NCBI GenBank assembly: GCA_964017235.1
Contig: OZ024928.1
Location: 86,795,566 to 86,859,565 of the forward strand
DNA length: 64,000 bases
Direction of reading: 5' to 3'
Source: Sabellastarte sp. h YS-2021
Taxonomy: Eukaryota > Annelida > Polychaeta > Sabellida > Sabellidae
How positions within the stretch are numbered: position 1 is the stretch's first letter; every line of letters begins with the position of its first letter. Shown here piece by piece: positions 34,701 to 49,700 of this stretch. The notes under the pieces are model-generated. The model searched no databases, was not told where the DNA came from, and saw nothing but the letters and a program-made list of their open reading frames with translations. Both the position numbers and the translations under genes were made by a program.

Positions 34701-37700
34701 CCACCTTCATGGTTCAAACTGGAGTTACAATGTTCATTTTCTTGTATTTTCAATTTGCAGTGTTATAAAAGAAATATTGCCCAGAATCCTGTAAAATGAA
34801 AAAAATTATTCTTTAGGATAATTCAGACCTAGTGATTTGGCTCTTTTCAGCCTTTGTGCATTTCCAAATCCATTCTGTGACCTCACATGGTTAAGATTTT
34901 AAGGTATTGCTTAATACATATTATTATTCTGGTTCAAGCTGTGAAATGTATTTTAGGTTAAAGCAAATGGTGGCCTAGGACTCAAAAAGAAGAAAAAAAC
35001 AACAACAAAAAACAGACATCAAATTCCCACCCCACAAGATAAAAATAGTTATCAACTTCGTTTTCCTGTTTTTTAAAACATTTTTACTCCTGTTTTAACA
35101 GAAGTTATGCCTTTTAAAGAAACCTGCCTTAACAGAACTTACATTTCATGTCTATTTAAAGTCTGGCTCTTGTTTCAAAACAGTTCATTTTCTTGTTTAT
35201 ATGTTACCATATTGTTTCTACACCAGTGCATATCCAGTAAAAATACTAATGTTAGTTCGACCAATCTTGAATGATGTTCATAATTAATGACAGTAAATTT
35301 TTGGTTTGATTAATTTATAAATTAGCCACATATATGACTATATTTTCATTACCTTGCCAATATAGGAATAACAGCTGCATGCAAATATTTTGCTCAAGAT
35401 ATACATTTTTTTTTTTCACTTATCAGCAATAATCCAGGGGCCGACAGACATGACAAAAAGCGGGACAGGAGGCAACAGAAAGCTGCACACACTCATGACC
35501 AGCGAGGCCGGTTGGTGAATTCTTCTTTGTAATATTGACATTGTTATTCAATCTTCACAAGATGATACATATCTCTCCAGTGGACTGGGGAATAGAAAAA
35601 TATTATTTACACTTGTTTTAAAATCTCGTGGTACTAGATATTTTATATCATTGAAATATCTTTCATTTAGTTACTTCTGTTATGAGATTGATATTATTTT
35701 CACTTTATCCATTTCTTGTTTTCTTGACCATCTGAGGCTGTCTGCAGAATGTCAATGAGGTACATAATATGTGACTATAGTGCTTATATTGACACTGTGT
35801 GGTAATGTCAGTTTTATAAAAAAAGTTAAACTGTGACTGTGAATGTTTGCTGCAGAAAATTTACTGCTCTAGTTATTCTTATAGGACAGTAGTAGTATAG
35901 CATTTTTAACCACAAAAGCCTTAAAAGGTTGCCAATTATGGTACCCGCCCACATTTAAGCTCAAGAAATGTTTTCAGTGTTGTACATTTTCAGAGGAAAA
36001 ACGGTTTGTAGAATCATTTTTATGTTTAGCAAGTAAGGTTTCATGTGTTTATTTTTCCTTTATAACAATGTGCTGGGACTGCCTGCAGAACTTCCCCAAC
36101 TCAGATGGCTCGAGCTGGTCCATTTGGTGCATCCAAAGGAGGCAAGTCTGGGAAAGGTATTGGGGGAACCCGTGCCCAGAGTGTCAAACAGCAGTCAACA
36201 GAAAATGCCTATGTCACATTGGAAAGGGTCAAATGTAGGTTTTTCTTTTTAACTCAATTTTATTAGACAACTGAAACCATTACCTAAAGCTGTATATATT
36301 TAAGTAAAATCATGTTTGTACAATGTCTGCCATGTAGTGTTATTATGCCCATAAAATACATATGTAAGATCTCCATTTAAATGTTATATTAGATGATGTG
36401 TCTGAATTTTGTATAGTTTGCTTGAAATATATCAGCTGCATCAAAAACATTTCAGTGTATATTTGGACACAGAGTTCAATAGACAATAGGTGTATAGTTT
36501 TATGTTCAATATTTTGAGACAATATAAAGAAAAAAAATCACACATTCCTGTCATTATTTTTTAGCGGTAGCATATGAAATAGAACAAAACAAGAGGAATA
36601 TATCAGATGCATTTGACAGGTTGTTTGAGTAAGTACTTTTCTCTTGACTTGATTTGGGGTATTGTCCTAAGTAATATTAGTCTTGATCATTGTTTAAATT
36701 TATTTGTGAAAATAAAATGTGGTTTTGGTATTTTCTGAAATATTTAATATCATGATTTAATAACTGAAATATTTTTTATAATGTTTATGGGGGAGAGAAA
36801 ATTTATATTTGTGAGCATTTTTGAAAAAAAAAATTATTTAAACACATTCTTTTTGGGATCATAAATACAATACAACACCTTTAAGTAGATCTCTGTAAAG
36901 TAAAAATTCCCTTTTTATCACAACTAAATAGGCAGGGTCCCACGGGGGTCTTGCCCATTAAAACTTACTATTGTTTATTTGAATATCCTAGTTAAATAGA
37001 GACATATTTATTGTCCTTTGAAATCTGACTAACAGATTTCACCTTTATACAAATAGTATCCTATGATATAGTGATATCTTCAGCTTTGAACATAAATGAA
37101 GTTTTAAAGTGATAGACTCTTGACCGGTCCTTTTTAAACTAATCTAAGCTGCCTTGAGCATGTTGTATGATTTGTCTTACTTTCAGTACTCAACAGTTTG
37201 ATGAATTCTTGCTCTGTTTGCTCAACTATTTCCACTGGTATTTTGAAAAAAAGGCTCATGAAGAGAAACCCAATCCTATGAACATGTAAGTGGAATAAAA
37301 GTCAATGTTCGAAATAAAATATATAGACTCTGATGACAAAAATATCTCAAATTCGCAACCTAAGAAAATAACTGTAGTGTGAAATTACTGTAGAATGTCA
37401 TATATTAAGTCCCACTTGGGTGAGTTTCATCTACCTTGTATTCTCAGTAAACTGAGAACCCTGATTTGGTGCTAGCAGCTACATTAATATGTCAGCCAGA
37501 ACCGTAATTTAATAATAATTACTAGTTCTAATAATTTAAGAATGCATAGTTCTAACTACTGTGTGATTTATCCGTTTACCACGTTTGGATAAATATATAA
37601 ATGTAATGTTAAACAAGCATTCCTTTGTCTTATACAGAAATTTCCAAACTCTATCTGCTCTGAGACTAGCACAGAATGATTCTCTTTTGACAGTGAACCC

Positions 37701-40700
37701 AGTATCCGTGAGAAAAAGTACTATGCAGACCTGTGCACTAAGATAGATAAAGCTCAAAAGGTTCTTGGTCAGTCGTACTGTGTCCTGGTACTGGGCATAG
37801 GCATGGAGGGACAGCATCACATGAAGGCAGGAATGTATGAATTCATTGTATTGTTTTATTACCACACAATATGGGTTGATTGCAATTGTAATTTCTCCAA
37901 GGGTCCAAGTTAGATTCTAACAAAGAGTCTTGTGAGTCAGAGCTAGTAAAATAAATGATAAAACCACAGAAATAAAGTGTTAAAGCTCTAGACTTTGGCT
38001 GGGTGGACTTTAAATGAAGATAGTTAACATAATGATAAAGTATCAGGAGCCATGCTGCAGGTGCTATAGCTAATGTATATATATATTTTTAACTAAAAGC
38101 AATTTAGAATAGCTATATTATTGTTAACTGATGAAATACATAACACTGTACAAACTGTGTAGACCACAGGAATACTCTTTTTAGCTGCATGCATTTGAAG
38201 ATATGAAGGTTTTGCTTTTACACTTGATTTAAAAGCAAATATTACTGTTGGAATAAACCATTAGTGTCAGTATTGCACGAGATGTTGAGAGAACAAAGAG
38301 TACTATTTCTCATTAAAGTGGTAATTGGAAAGTAAACATTTATGAGGAAAAAAGCTGTGTAAGTCAATGAATATGCCAATTATGTAAAATGTTAATTGCA
38401 AGATGTATATCTGTTTCATAACTGCTATTCTTAAATTATTATGTAGTTTCATTGCTCATCGTAAACCTCATAATTATTGAATTGCATCACATGACCGCAT
38501 AATGCTTTACTCATATACATGTTTTTGACCACATTTAAATATATTCTTTTTCTGAATGTCAAATCACATGGAAAAAAACATATTTTAGCAAAATATTTAG
38601 GGCAATTTCTGAGATGCTTAGGTTTGTAATTGGATTGCTTACAATTAACTGAATTAGGTGATAATAATTAATAACTAACCACGTTTTTGAGCATTGCTAT
38701 TGTTTTTGGTTCGAGTTTCCTTGCCCCTGCATGTGGTCTTTCTTCAATATCTCTCTCATTAGAGGGTGTTTACTAACAAATTGTGGGAGTTGTATACCTT
38801 AGGCAGTGAAGATTTTTCAACATGCTTTGTTTGACCTTCATCAAGGTCACATGATGAAAATTTTTTTGGGTACATCTGCTTGTCATGGCTGCTCAGGAAA
38901 AATTACTTACTGCTGTAGTTTTTGATTTTACATACACATTAATACTATTAAAGTCTCAAGTTGAAGGATTTGGGGAGTATTGGACCAAAATTGAGCAATA
39001 TATGAGCATTTTTATACCAGGTAACAATCAGAAGGCTTAATTTCATCTGAAGTTGATACTTGGTAGGGACATTGGTTAGGGGGTGTAGATGTGCAACGTC
39101 ATAGTGTGACCTTGATTTGACCTTTGACCTTTGCCGTAGTGACCTTGACCTATAAAATCTTGTCCGGGCTATATATCGGAAACTGTAAGGTGTAGGAAGC
39201 TGATACTTGGTGAGGACATTGGTTGGGGGTAGTAGGTGTGCAACATCATGGTGTGACCCTGATTTGACCTTTGACCTTGCCGTAGTGAACTTGACCTATA
39301 AAACCTGGTCCGGGCTATATCTTGGAAACCGTAAGGTGTAGGAAGTTGATACTTGGTAGGGACATTGGTTAGGGGGTGTAGGTGTGCTACGTCATAGTGT
39401 GACCTTGATTTGACATTTGACCTTGCTGTAGTGACCTTGACCTATAAAATCTTGTCCAGGCTATATCTCAGAGACTGTAAGGTGTAGGAAGTTTATACTT
39501 GGTAGGGACATTGGTTGAGGGTTTTAGGTGTGCCATGTCATGGTGTGACACTGATTGACCTTTGACCTTGCTGTATTGACCTATAAAATCTTGTTGCACC
39601 TTTGGGTCTGTCTGTTGATGCAGATTAAGCACTGTTAAAGTCATATTAGAATTCATTAAGAATTTCCTTTTGCAAGTTCCCATTGTAACAGATGGAATTT
39701 CATCAAGTGAGCCACAGGCTTTTCTCCAACACCACACATAAGCATTCATTGAATGTATTGCCACTTCTGTATGCATGGGTAATATTCAAAACATCCAACC
39801 ATAATTCGGCCATTTTTGGTTTACTGATAAGTGCTGTCATTTTATTATTGGATTGTTTTGCTTTAATACTTCATCTTTACATACATTTCTTTTCCTTAGA
39901 TATTATTTTCTCTACTTAAGCATTATTTGGACCTTAATATAACTGACACTGCTTTGAAAGTATCTTGAACTTTGTACTGTTATACTACTTCTATATCTCA
40001 TAGTGTTGAAAAATATTTCCCCAGGCTGTGGGGTACGGGCATCTCTGATGCTATTTTCACTTATATGTGTTTCTGATCTACTTTTGTGAGAAAAATATTT
40101 AAGATACCTCTACCCAATTTCACATATTTATAAAACACATTATAATCTATAAACAGTCCATTTCAGTTTAATGGGGCCATAATTAAGTGACAGGCGAGTA
40201 TTTCATTATCCCTGTATATATATATACAGAGATAAATAGGTTTTTGGCTTTCTGTTTAGGAATGCACAGTAAACTATTTAAGTGCTTTACATTGCTATGT
40301 CTACAGTGTCTCTGCAAACCATAAACAAATTCTGTCTTTGCATTTTCTGCTTTGCATTTATGCCTTTGGGATGCTTCTTTTGTGTCAGCAAAAAAAAAAA
40401 ATAATTTCTAGTTTATATTGCCTTTCAGATCCAGGGTGTCCAACACATATCAAGATAGAGACATGTATGAGGTGAGAATTAATTTCTTTGTGATTTTATT
40501 CTGTAAATTTTGAATAATTTAAAACTAAATGGACAGTATAAACAAAGAAGTTTGGATATTTAATTTGTTGGAGCATTAATTTCAGTTTGATCCCATGTGT
40601 AACTTATTATAATAATTGTTTGCTGTTTAGGACATTTATTTAGGACAAATTTTGGAAATTAGTATTAAAATAATTTTTTAAGCAACCAGATTATTTCAAA

Positions 40701-43700
40701 TTATTACAGATATGTTTGTTCCATAAAATTATTTTCAAAATTTCAGTTACTGTATTCCTTTTGCACTTATGTTGTGTGGATTGCATTTCGTCGAAAAGAC
40801 TTTGAGACTGCAGAAAAGGAACTAAACAGGTAATTGTTATTTTCTGAATAATGTACACAAAAAATTGGGGGTGTTGTGGTAGTACTGGTATTGCCGGTAC
40901 GGTAAATAAGTTATTACAAATTATTGCAAACGTCATAAAATTCAGCTACCGATTTTCCACTTACACTTCAATATGAAGTAACTTTACTAACTTTACATCC
41001 AAAATAAATGTCATAATCCACTTTTATTTGCTTTTTACTGTAAAACAACAGCCATAATGAGCGATAATTCAGAGCTACTTTATATTTCGTTTATTTAGCC
41101 AATCACGATCGAGGACACATCCTTGTTATGTTAGAATTCCTGTTTTACATGGAAATTATGTATGGATTATTGTATGGATTACATGTATGCAAACTATTTG
41201 GTTCTCATGTTTTGTTAAATAAGAGACGATTAACCGGTAACCGACCGGGAAGTACCAGACGTGAAACCGGAGGCAAAAAATTGCTACCGCAACAACCCTA
41301 CAAAAATGTGTGCAGATCAAACATGTCAGTAGCAAAGTAACCTAATTCTGCATAATATTGACAGATTCTAAATTTTCTTAGAAATGCTGTCTAGAATGCC
41401 TAAAATATGACAAAATATTGCAAGGGTCTGTTTTAACATATGTACAACCAGAGAGGTCAAATCAGCAGTGAAAATAATTTTTGAATTTGGAATGTTTCTA
41501 TATTAACAGAGATCAGTGAGAAAGGATATATGTAAAACCATATGAAAGAAATTTATGAAACTATATAGGTGTATCAACTTTCCTTTTTTCCTAATCAGTG
41601 TGGATAGTTCTTCTCACTCCTCTGTATGAAAAGACAAAGATTTTGGTAGCAATAGCAGAGTTAGATATTTGTTTATTATCTAATGCCTGTCTGCTGATAT
41701 TAATTAATTTTTTCACCATATTGTGGGGGAACTTGGAGTGGCTTTGGATATGTGCATCAGGTATGATCTGGTGTAAATGAAACACTTCCAGTAAATTCAA
41801 TGGAGATGAAACCATTGTCAGTGATTGTGCGTTGTTGATTGGTGATGTTGAAACACCCACTGTAAAGAAAACTATAATTTATATGATATTGGGACATGAT
41901 CCTAGACTCGCATTACTACAGAATAAACAAGTATGATACTTTAATATGTTGATTTAAGGGGTAAACCTGGATTTTCTAACTATGTAAATGTTATTACATG
42001 CAAGAATAATACATTATGTGTTCAAATAATAGAAATACACCAAGGAAAATAAGGTAGTGTTTGTGTGTATTTTTCTTCTTCTTATTGAGTTTGATATGAT
42101 ATTGATATTATATTGTATATTTTAGAATCTTGAGATCTCACACATTTAATCCAGCAATAAGAATAAAAAATGCTCCTGATCCAAAAGGTAAGTTGCAAAA
42201 TTTTTATTTACTGTCCTTGTGTTCTATTTGTTTTTATTTCAGTGGTTTATTTTGGTCAAATAAACTGGTCAGTTGTTAGTATTATGAATAGAAGTACTAG
42301 TGATGTTCACTTTTCCTGCTCTGTGTGTATTAGGCTTCAGAGTCCAGTGCTTTCTGTTATTATTATAACCTGCCTGCAACTGTGATATCTTTAAATACAT
42401 AGAAGATCCAAGCTTTGACTTGTTTTGTTTTATGTCAGTATATCACAGCAACACAGGGGGCCATGGTGGCACAGTGGTAACACGCTCGCCTCCCACCTCT
42501 GAGGTCGGCATGTTAAACCTCAAGACTTTATGTGGGAAAGTTGGTATTGCATACTGATGGTCAGCAGTTTACATTATAAAACCTTGACCAACTGTATGTA
42601 CAGGTTTCCTCTGCCCACAGAGATACCCGCCGTGATATGACCTATACAGTGTTTAAAGTGTTAAATTCCCCCTCCCCCCCCCAAAAAAAAAAATAAATAA
42701 ATACAGCAACACAAATGCTGTAATGTCACTGGGATAAAAGAATTATGTAAAGGTAATATCAGGTCAGACCCTGAGATAATTTCACCCATTGTCATGTGAT
42801 GTATTGAAATCCATGACCACAGGGGTTAAAGTTACATCATTAAATGTCAAACATGTCAACCATTATGTCCTCTATTTTTGAAAAGATCTAATCTAATCTA
42901 TTGCAAGGGCAATATCTTCGCCACAAAGGGAAACTCAGTGTGCTAATTAAACAAAATCATTATCATAGGGAGAGTCAATGTACATTCAAGGTCAGTAATC
43001 CAGGATTGTGGGTGTGACCAGGAGGGAAGAAAACTAAGTTGGGAAACTAGAGCTGAAGAGGTGGGTTTTCAGATGCTTCCTAAAAGATGCAACAGAGGGA
43101 CTGTTTCTTACATGAAAGGGGAAAGAGTTCCAAAGGACTGGGGCATAGTGACTGAAGGAATTAGAAAAGTGTTTGATTGATTTATAAACTCTACGGTCGA
43201 AAGTGGGAGTTTGAAGGAACACTAGTTTGGGAGTACTTCACCTTGTATTTCTGGAAGAGGTGTAGGGGTGAAATAATTCTCTTAGGTAAACTGGTTGACC
43301 TTGGTTGAGAATTTTGTATGTAATAAGGCCAATTTTAAATTGTACCCTGTATCTGACTGGTAGCCAATGGAGTTTTTTTAGTTGAGTGGTAATGTGAGAG
43401 AATTTAAAGGAACGGGTGACAACCCTGCAGAGTGAATTTTGGACTAGCTGCAATCTCCTTAACTCAAAATCAGTGAGTGATAAAAAGAGTGAATTGCAAT
43501 AATCCAACCTGCTGCTCACCAAAGATTCTCTAACAGCACTGATGTATTAAGGTCTAAAAGGGGATGAATTCTGTAGCGGTCTCTCGCATGTACTCTAATG
43601 GACTTTATGACCTGTGACACATGGTTTGAGAAATTGAAATTGGAGTCGAACACCACTCCGAGGTTCCTGACACTTTGTCATATATTGTAACATTGCACAT

Positions 43701-46700
43701 TTCACTTTACTTTTTACAACAACCATTCAGAGAAGAAGTCAGGAGAGGGAGAGGAGGAAGCAAAGAAAGAGAAGAAACTCACGCCAGCAGAATACCGTAG
43801 ACAGCAGGGTAAACGCCCGCCCATCAAAAGTATTATCAAGTAGGTCTCACAACTGTGCATCTACCAAAGTCAATCGCACCAAATAATTTAAAATACATCT
43901 TTTTGTACGGTATGAATTAATCACATTATGAAATTTACCAGTGAGTAAATCCCTTTTATTTCCTTATCTTGTTAGACTTTTTTTAAACATTTGTGGTTTT
44001 TGTCATTATATTAGACCTCTGACCTCCCCTGATAAAAAATTGACATATTCCATTATTGTGCCTTACATTTAAAGGGTGCCCCCAGTGGTTAATTCCAAGT
44101 TATGACTCCATATCGTAGTAATAAAATTATAAAACACCTCTCTTACAATATTGTTTTTATAGATGAATGTGTGGATGACTTAAAATTGACAAACTAATGA
44201 ATGTAAAATATATTGTGTGATCTGTATTTTTTTTGGATGTAGCATAATAATACTCCTTATGAATGGATTTTATTGACAAAATATTAATTGATTAAATTTA
44301 CTGATGCTGTACAGTCATAAAAAGTAGGAAGTTGATTGGTATGTAATTGAAATAAATGATTATCATAGTAATAGATTGAAAAATTTAAATAGAAATAGGT
44401 GCAAAATTTTAAAGTGTCATATGTTTAAGTAATTGATTATATGTATTTTATTGCATACTGGAATAGTATGCAGAAAATATTTCGTTTTTTTTTTCTATTT
44501 TCTAGCCAGAGGTCTCCAGCTTTAGTATCTCTCCTCCCTTCACCAAAGGAAGAAGCCAACTGGTTGTTTAGACGTGCTGGTGCTCTTTCTCCAACGTAAG
44601 TTTTTGATATACTGGAGAGACAGCTACAGGAAATTGTGGAATAAAAACTGGACTTAATTCAGTAATGAGAAATTAGTATTAGTGTTGGCACAGATTCCCT
44701 GCTAAAATTTTGAAAAAGTAGGAAAAAATCTACTTATTGAACACTGATCTTTTAGTTTAATGTTCAGAGTCCCAATAGATATGCAGAGAATGTCATTTCT
44801 TAGTCATTAAGTTTGCGAAGGAATGTGCTATAAATGTGTTATGTATAGCATATTTTTTGGTTTCAGATGTACAGCTTATTCAGAACAAGCTAAATGATAT
44901 CATTTTACTGTATTATTATTTATGACTTACCTGTAACTTATAAAACTCATGAAATTCTATTTATGTAGCGAGAGCTGCGAAAGATTTTTCCTTTCACAAC
45001 AAGAGACAGAGTAAGACAAAATATAGTTAAGAAACATTTTTAGTTAAGTTGTACAAGTTATTACATGTATATGCAATTACTTAAGCAACTTTTTGCTTTG
45101 TCACTTTTTGTCAAATTTGGAATGTAAGATTGTGAAAATGTTCAAGTAGAAATTATCTTATCACTCATAAAAAAAAAAAACCCTGAAAGGTTAATCAATT
45201 GATTTTTAGGTTGGTTATATGTATACAACTTACACTTGTTATATTAATCAAAAGAAGTCGAAAGAATCTGTATTACTGCATGCACTTGAAACAAGCACAA
45301 AAAAAGGTTTGTGTCCAAGTTGTGTCAAGTTACGTTGGGGAGCAGTATAACAGTATATCTCTTATCAAACAAATAAAAGGGACCTGGCTGTGCATGGTTC
45401 TCCTACTCCTTCCCACCTTGTAACCACTGAAATATGGTGAGCAAAAGCAATGGAAAAATTGAAACTGGGGATTTTAATGTACACTGTCTCAATCTTTGCA
45501 TGTAATGATGTGAACAGTAAACTGATATTCTGTTTTCATTTGTTGTGGTAGAAATAATGAAATCTATAAAAGAATAAGATCTGGTTATTGAAAACATCTG
45601 TATTTTAGGCTTTTTAATAGGCCATATTAATCCAAAAAGTTTGGTTAAATATCTCATATTTTTTCTATATATGGGGTAAAAATGGAGTCTATTAAAATAC
45701 ATTGTGAAGACATTTCTATTTTTAAATTATGGCCCTTTTATTCTTGTGGTTAGTTTTCACCATACCACTGATAAATGCACAAAATACCAGATTTGAATTT
45801 TCATAAACAGTCCAACCTCTTGTGATATATGTATAGTTGTCAAATACTCCACATAAAAAACATCAGTCATAAAGCTCATTTATTAAAATGATGAACTTTA
45901 AAAATCCTTACTAATATGCATCCAATTAGCCAATTTATGTAAAACCAAACATGTATGAAACCCATGACTGTATAATGAGCTTTTCTGTCCATCAGGACCC
46001 TAGGTCAAATAGGACGTGAAGATTTGGACCAAGAGTCAGTCCAGAAGTTGGATCAACTTGTGATCGACCCGTCCAAACTGCAGTAAGTACTGATCCCATT
46101 GTATTGTATATTTTGTATTGTGTATTTATACTCAGCGCAATATCTCCATATACTACAGGACTCAAAGTGCTTAAACCCATCCGACTGCACAGGTACAGCT
46201 CTAACTCACAAATAACTGACATTCCCCTAACTGGAAGACCATTTATCAACGTTCTTGAGGTTCTTTAGCCTGCCACTGGGGAAAGGACCCAATGACAGAG
46301 GACCACCATTTTAAGTGGTCATCTGAGCAACTATGTATCTGCCACTACCTGGGTTTGAACCCACGTCCTCTGAGTTCCTAGACAAGTGTGTTACCCACTG
46401 GGCCACAGTGGCAGATCCTGTCTGATTGCTGAGATTTCACGTCTTGTAACTTGTACATGATACTGAGGGCTCAGTGGTTAATAAGTTTGCCATTTAATAA
46501 CTTGGTTCTCCCCTCTGTGGTTGTGGGTTCAAATTCAGATGAAATGACATCTCATATACCCACAGGGTCTACCCTGATATGAGCTTTTGTGTTGTAAAGG
46601 GACAGCAAAACCTGAAATTTGAATGTATGGTGTCCATTTGTGGGAATATGATATGCAGCTTGTGGATGTGGCTTATGGTAAAAAATCCAGATGGTATAGT

Positions 46701-49700
46701 ATCCATGTACACAGCTTGTCAATGCATGTGTACATTGCAGCTTGCATTCATTTTCGAGCAGTGACCAAATTTGTCGCAAGCGGTTGCGAGCAAGATGAGA
46801 TATATATTCTGGAGATATATAAGGTTGATTGGTATCAAAAGGGGATCTCCTTAAACTGAATATAATGTTGAAAGAATTTTTAAAATCAGACAATAAATAG
46901 GGAATTCTAGTCCTTTAAAGAACAGCAGATTATCTATGTTTACCGTGAAAATAAACAAAGTTTTCACACAAACCACATCTGCAAGCTGCATACCACATCC
47001 ATTTTTGTATGGTAGAAAGTGAATATCGAGTGTTCAAGTACCTTATTCACTTATCTTGCTGGAAACAAAAAAAAGGTATCTGGGTTAAACTGGTGTTGTG
47101 ACATTTTAGTGTGCCCACTTAGACAATAAATGTAACTTTTCATCCAAGTTTTTAATTATTGTGAGTGGGTATAAGCCTTTTTGACTTAATTATTAGTATT
47201 AGGGTTTAACTGTTAAATTTTGTATTTGATTTCCTCTTTCTCTGTGGTTAGTGCCTTAGTCTGTCTTATGATGGAGACGCTTTAAAAGCACTCATAACAT
47301 TGCATATAAAGTTATATATGTGTACTGTATTTGTGACTTTCACTCACCCTAGTGTTGGTATAGTTGGGGAGCCACTGAACCAATTCCACCCAGTGACCTT
47401 GACCCCTAAAGGTACAGAGAATGAGGGTGAAGAGGAAGAGGAGGATGGAGAACAGAAGGTCAAAGACACACGCAGGGGGTGAGTGATGTGTGGAAAATCC
47501 TATTCTAACATGACATGGCTGTGTCGGTGAATCTGATTGGCTAAGTGAGGATATGTTTCATTGGTAAAATCTGCTTAGTTTCTGCAGTTAAAGTACATTG
47601 TATCACTAATTTACATAAAAAAAACTGGCTGTTCCATCAATTGAAAGAACAGTTTAAAGCAAGTAAGTAACATTGTATTTCTACAATACGTCATGTCAGA
47701 ACAAATATAGCCAATTGAAATCTCAGGGATAAGGAAATATTACAACTCATAGCTCATTAGAATCACTCAGGCTTTGCCTTCATGATCCTGATATTGCTAT
47801 TGATTATAAAAGTTCTTACATTCTAATTTTAATCTACTGCTTTGCAGCGGCAATATCTTCCCCACAATTGGGAACTGAGTGTGCTAGGTTAACAAAACTG
47901 CAATCCAAGTCAGCAATTTAGAGTTATATGACAATTTGCTTGTCATTGGTTAATTCTACATTGTCTGAAGAAACAGTGGTTGAGTATATATAGTGGAACC
48001 CTTTTAACTCAGATCTTAAAGAACCAGAAAGATCCCTCTGCTTAACCAACATATCCAGGACTGGTATTCATGAAAAATCTGTAACTCAGTCTCAAACTCA
48101 AATATAATACAAATAATTCAGGATTTTAACCCTCAATTTGAGTTTAGCCTCAAATATAATACCTATTCTTAAGTTAGTAAATACTTACACTAAGACCTAA
48201 AGACATTTATAAGCCCTTAATTCAGGGGTTAAAGTTTTTAAGGTTAAGGTTATAGTCATCCCCTGCGCAGTCCGGGCGTCGTCGGGCATAAAGCTTGTGG
48301 GTGTTTCACAGCCTAAACCCCTGCACGGATTTTCACCAAATTTTCAGGGTATGTTTACCCCAAGAGGATCTAGAGCTGATTAGGTTTTGGGTGGTATCTG
48401 GTAACAACTGTTGCCATGGCAACAGTTTTAAGATTTTCGGGTCTTAAAGTTTGTTGGTGTTCCTCAGACTAAACCCCTGCACAGATTTTCACCAAATTTT
48501 TAGGGGATGTTTACCCTAAGAGGATCTAGAACTGATAAGGTTTTGGGGGGATCCGGTAACAACTGTTGCCATGGCAACACTTCTAAGATTTTCAGATCTT
48601 AAAGTTTGTGGGTGTTCCACAGCCTTAACCCCTGCATGGATTTTCACCAAATTTTCAGGATATGTTTTCCCCCAAGATAATCTAGAGCTGATTAGGTTTT
48701 GGGGGGCCATGGCAACACTTAAAATTTTGGATTTCAGCTTTGCACAAAATGTAAATGGACAGGAAAGCTTGTGTCAGAGTAATTGTATCCTTGTTTTGGA
48801 AACAAAATGGCCGCCATATCACATGATTAATGCCAAGTAGGAGGGTGATCATGTCAAAAAGGCCTTATATCTCCCTTATAATTGTTTCTAGGGCTTCAAA
48901 ATATGAAAACTACTTGTAAGAAATCATGGCCTGTGAATCTTTTGTAGAACATCTTGTGGGTCCTCTATACTTCTTACAATGGACGTTGTTCCTAAGATTT
49001 TCCCAAATCTCAATGTCCTTGGCCATTTACCTGTACCTGCGGGCTGGGGATCTTGCCTGCTGAGGCTGGCTTTTTATGTCAGCTGACTTGTCAGTCAGCT
49101 GACATTATGTCGTCACTCTGCGGCGTGGGCGTCCGCGTCCGCGTGAACAACTTCTCCTCCAAAACTACAAGGCCTAGAGACGTGCTGTTTTTTTTAAAAG
49201 ATACCTTATCTATCGAGGATGAAAAATTGTTCAAGGCATGCAAATCTGTCTGTTCGTCTGTTTGCTAGAGACATTACAAGGGGGGTACCCCCACCAAAAG
49301 TGTGAAAATTTCAACACTTAATCACAATTTTCTCAGTGACTATTGCAGGGATTTCTCTCATATCTTGCATATATGTACTAGGCCACAGGTAGATTCTCTT
49401 GTGTGAATATGAGACCTGGATCTGTCTTACTTTTTTTTTAATAAATTTTTTTAATAATTTTTAATGCATTAAAATTCATGAAATCATGCACAAAATCATT
49501 TATAACTTGAAAAGTGTTGCATTTAGAGCATTTTGTTAAAATATGTTATTCAGCTACTTTTTTCATAGCTACAATATGGTGAGTAAGTTGGGTGCCTGTC
49601 TCAATAGCTAAGTGAGTAATAGCTACTTTTGGGCTTTTCAGTAACTTCCATCATTAGTAAAATCACTTGTAACTTAAAAACTATTGCATTTAGAGAATTT

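Noticed and set aside
36043-36252. A 69-codon open frame as a separate gene
   Set aside because: It overlaps exon 3 in another frame; only the phase used in the gene model joins to neighbouring exons.
36565-36628. A clear PP1-docking RVxF motif in the exon 3/4 product
   Set aside because: KSVAY has tyrosine instead of Phe/Trp; it is too weak to claim.
42456-46545. Functional tRNA genes at the A/B box matches
   Set aside because: The heads have worn boxes and no cloverleaf, are joined to SINE bodies or tails, and one is flanked by a target duplication.
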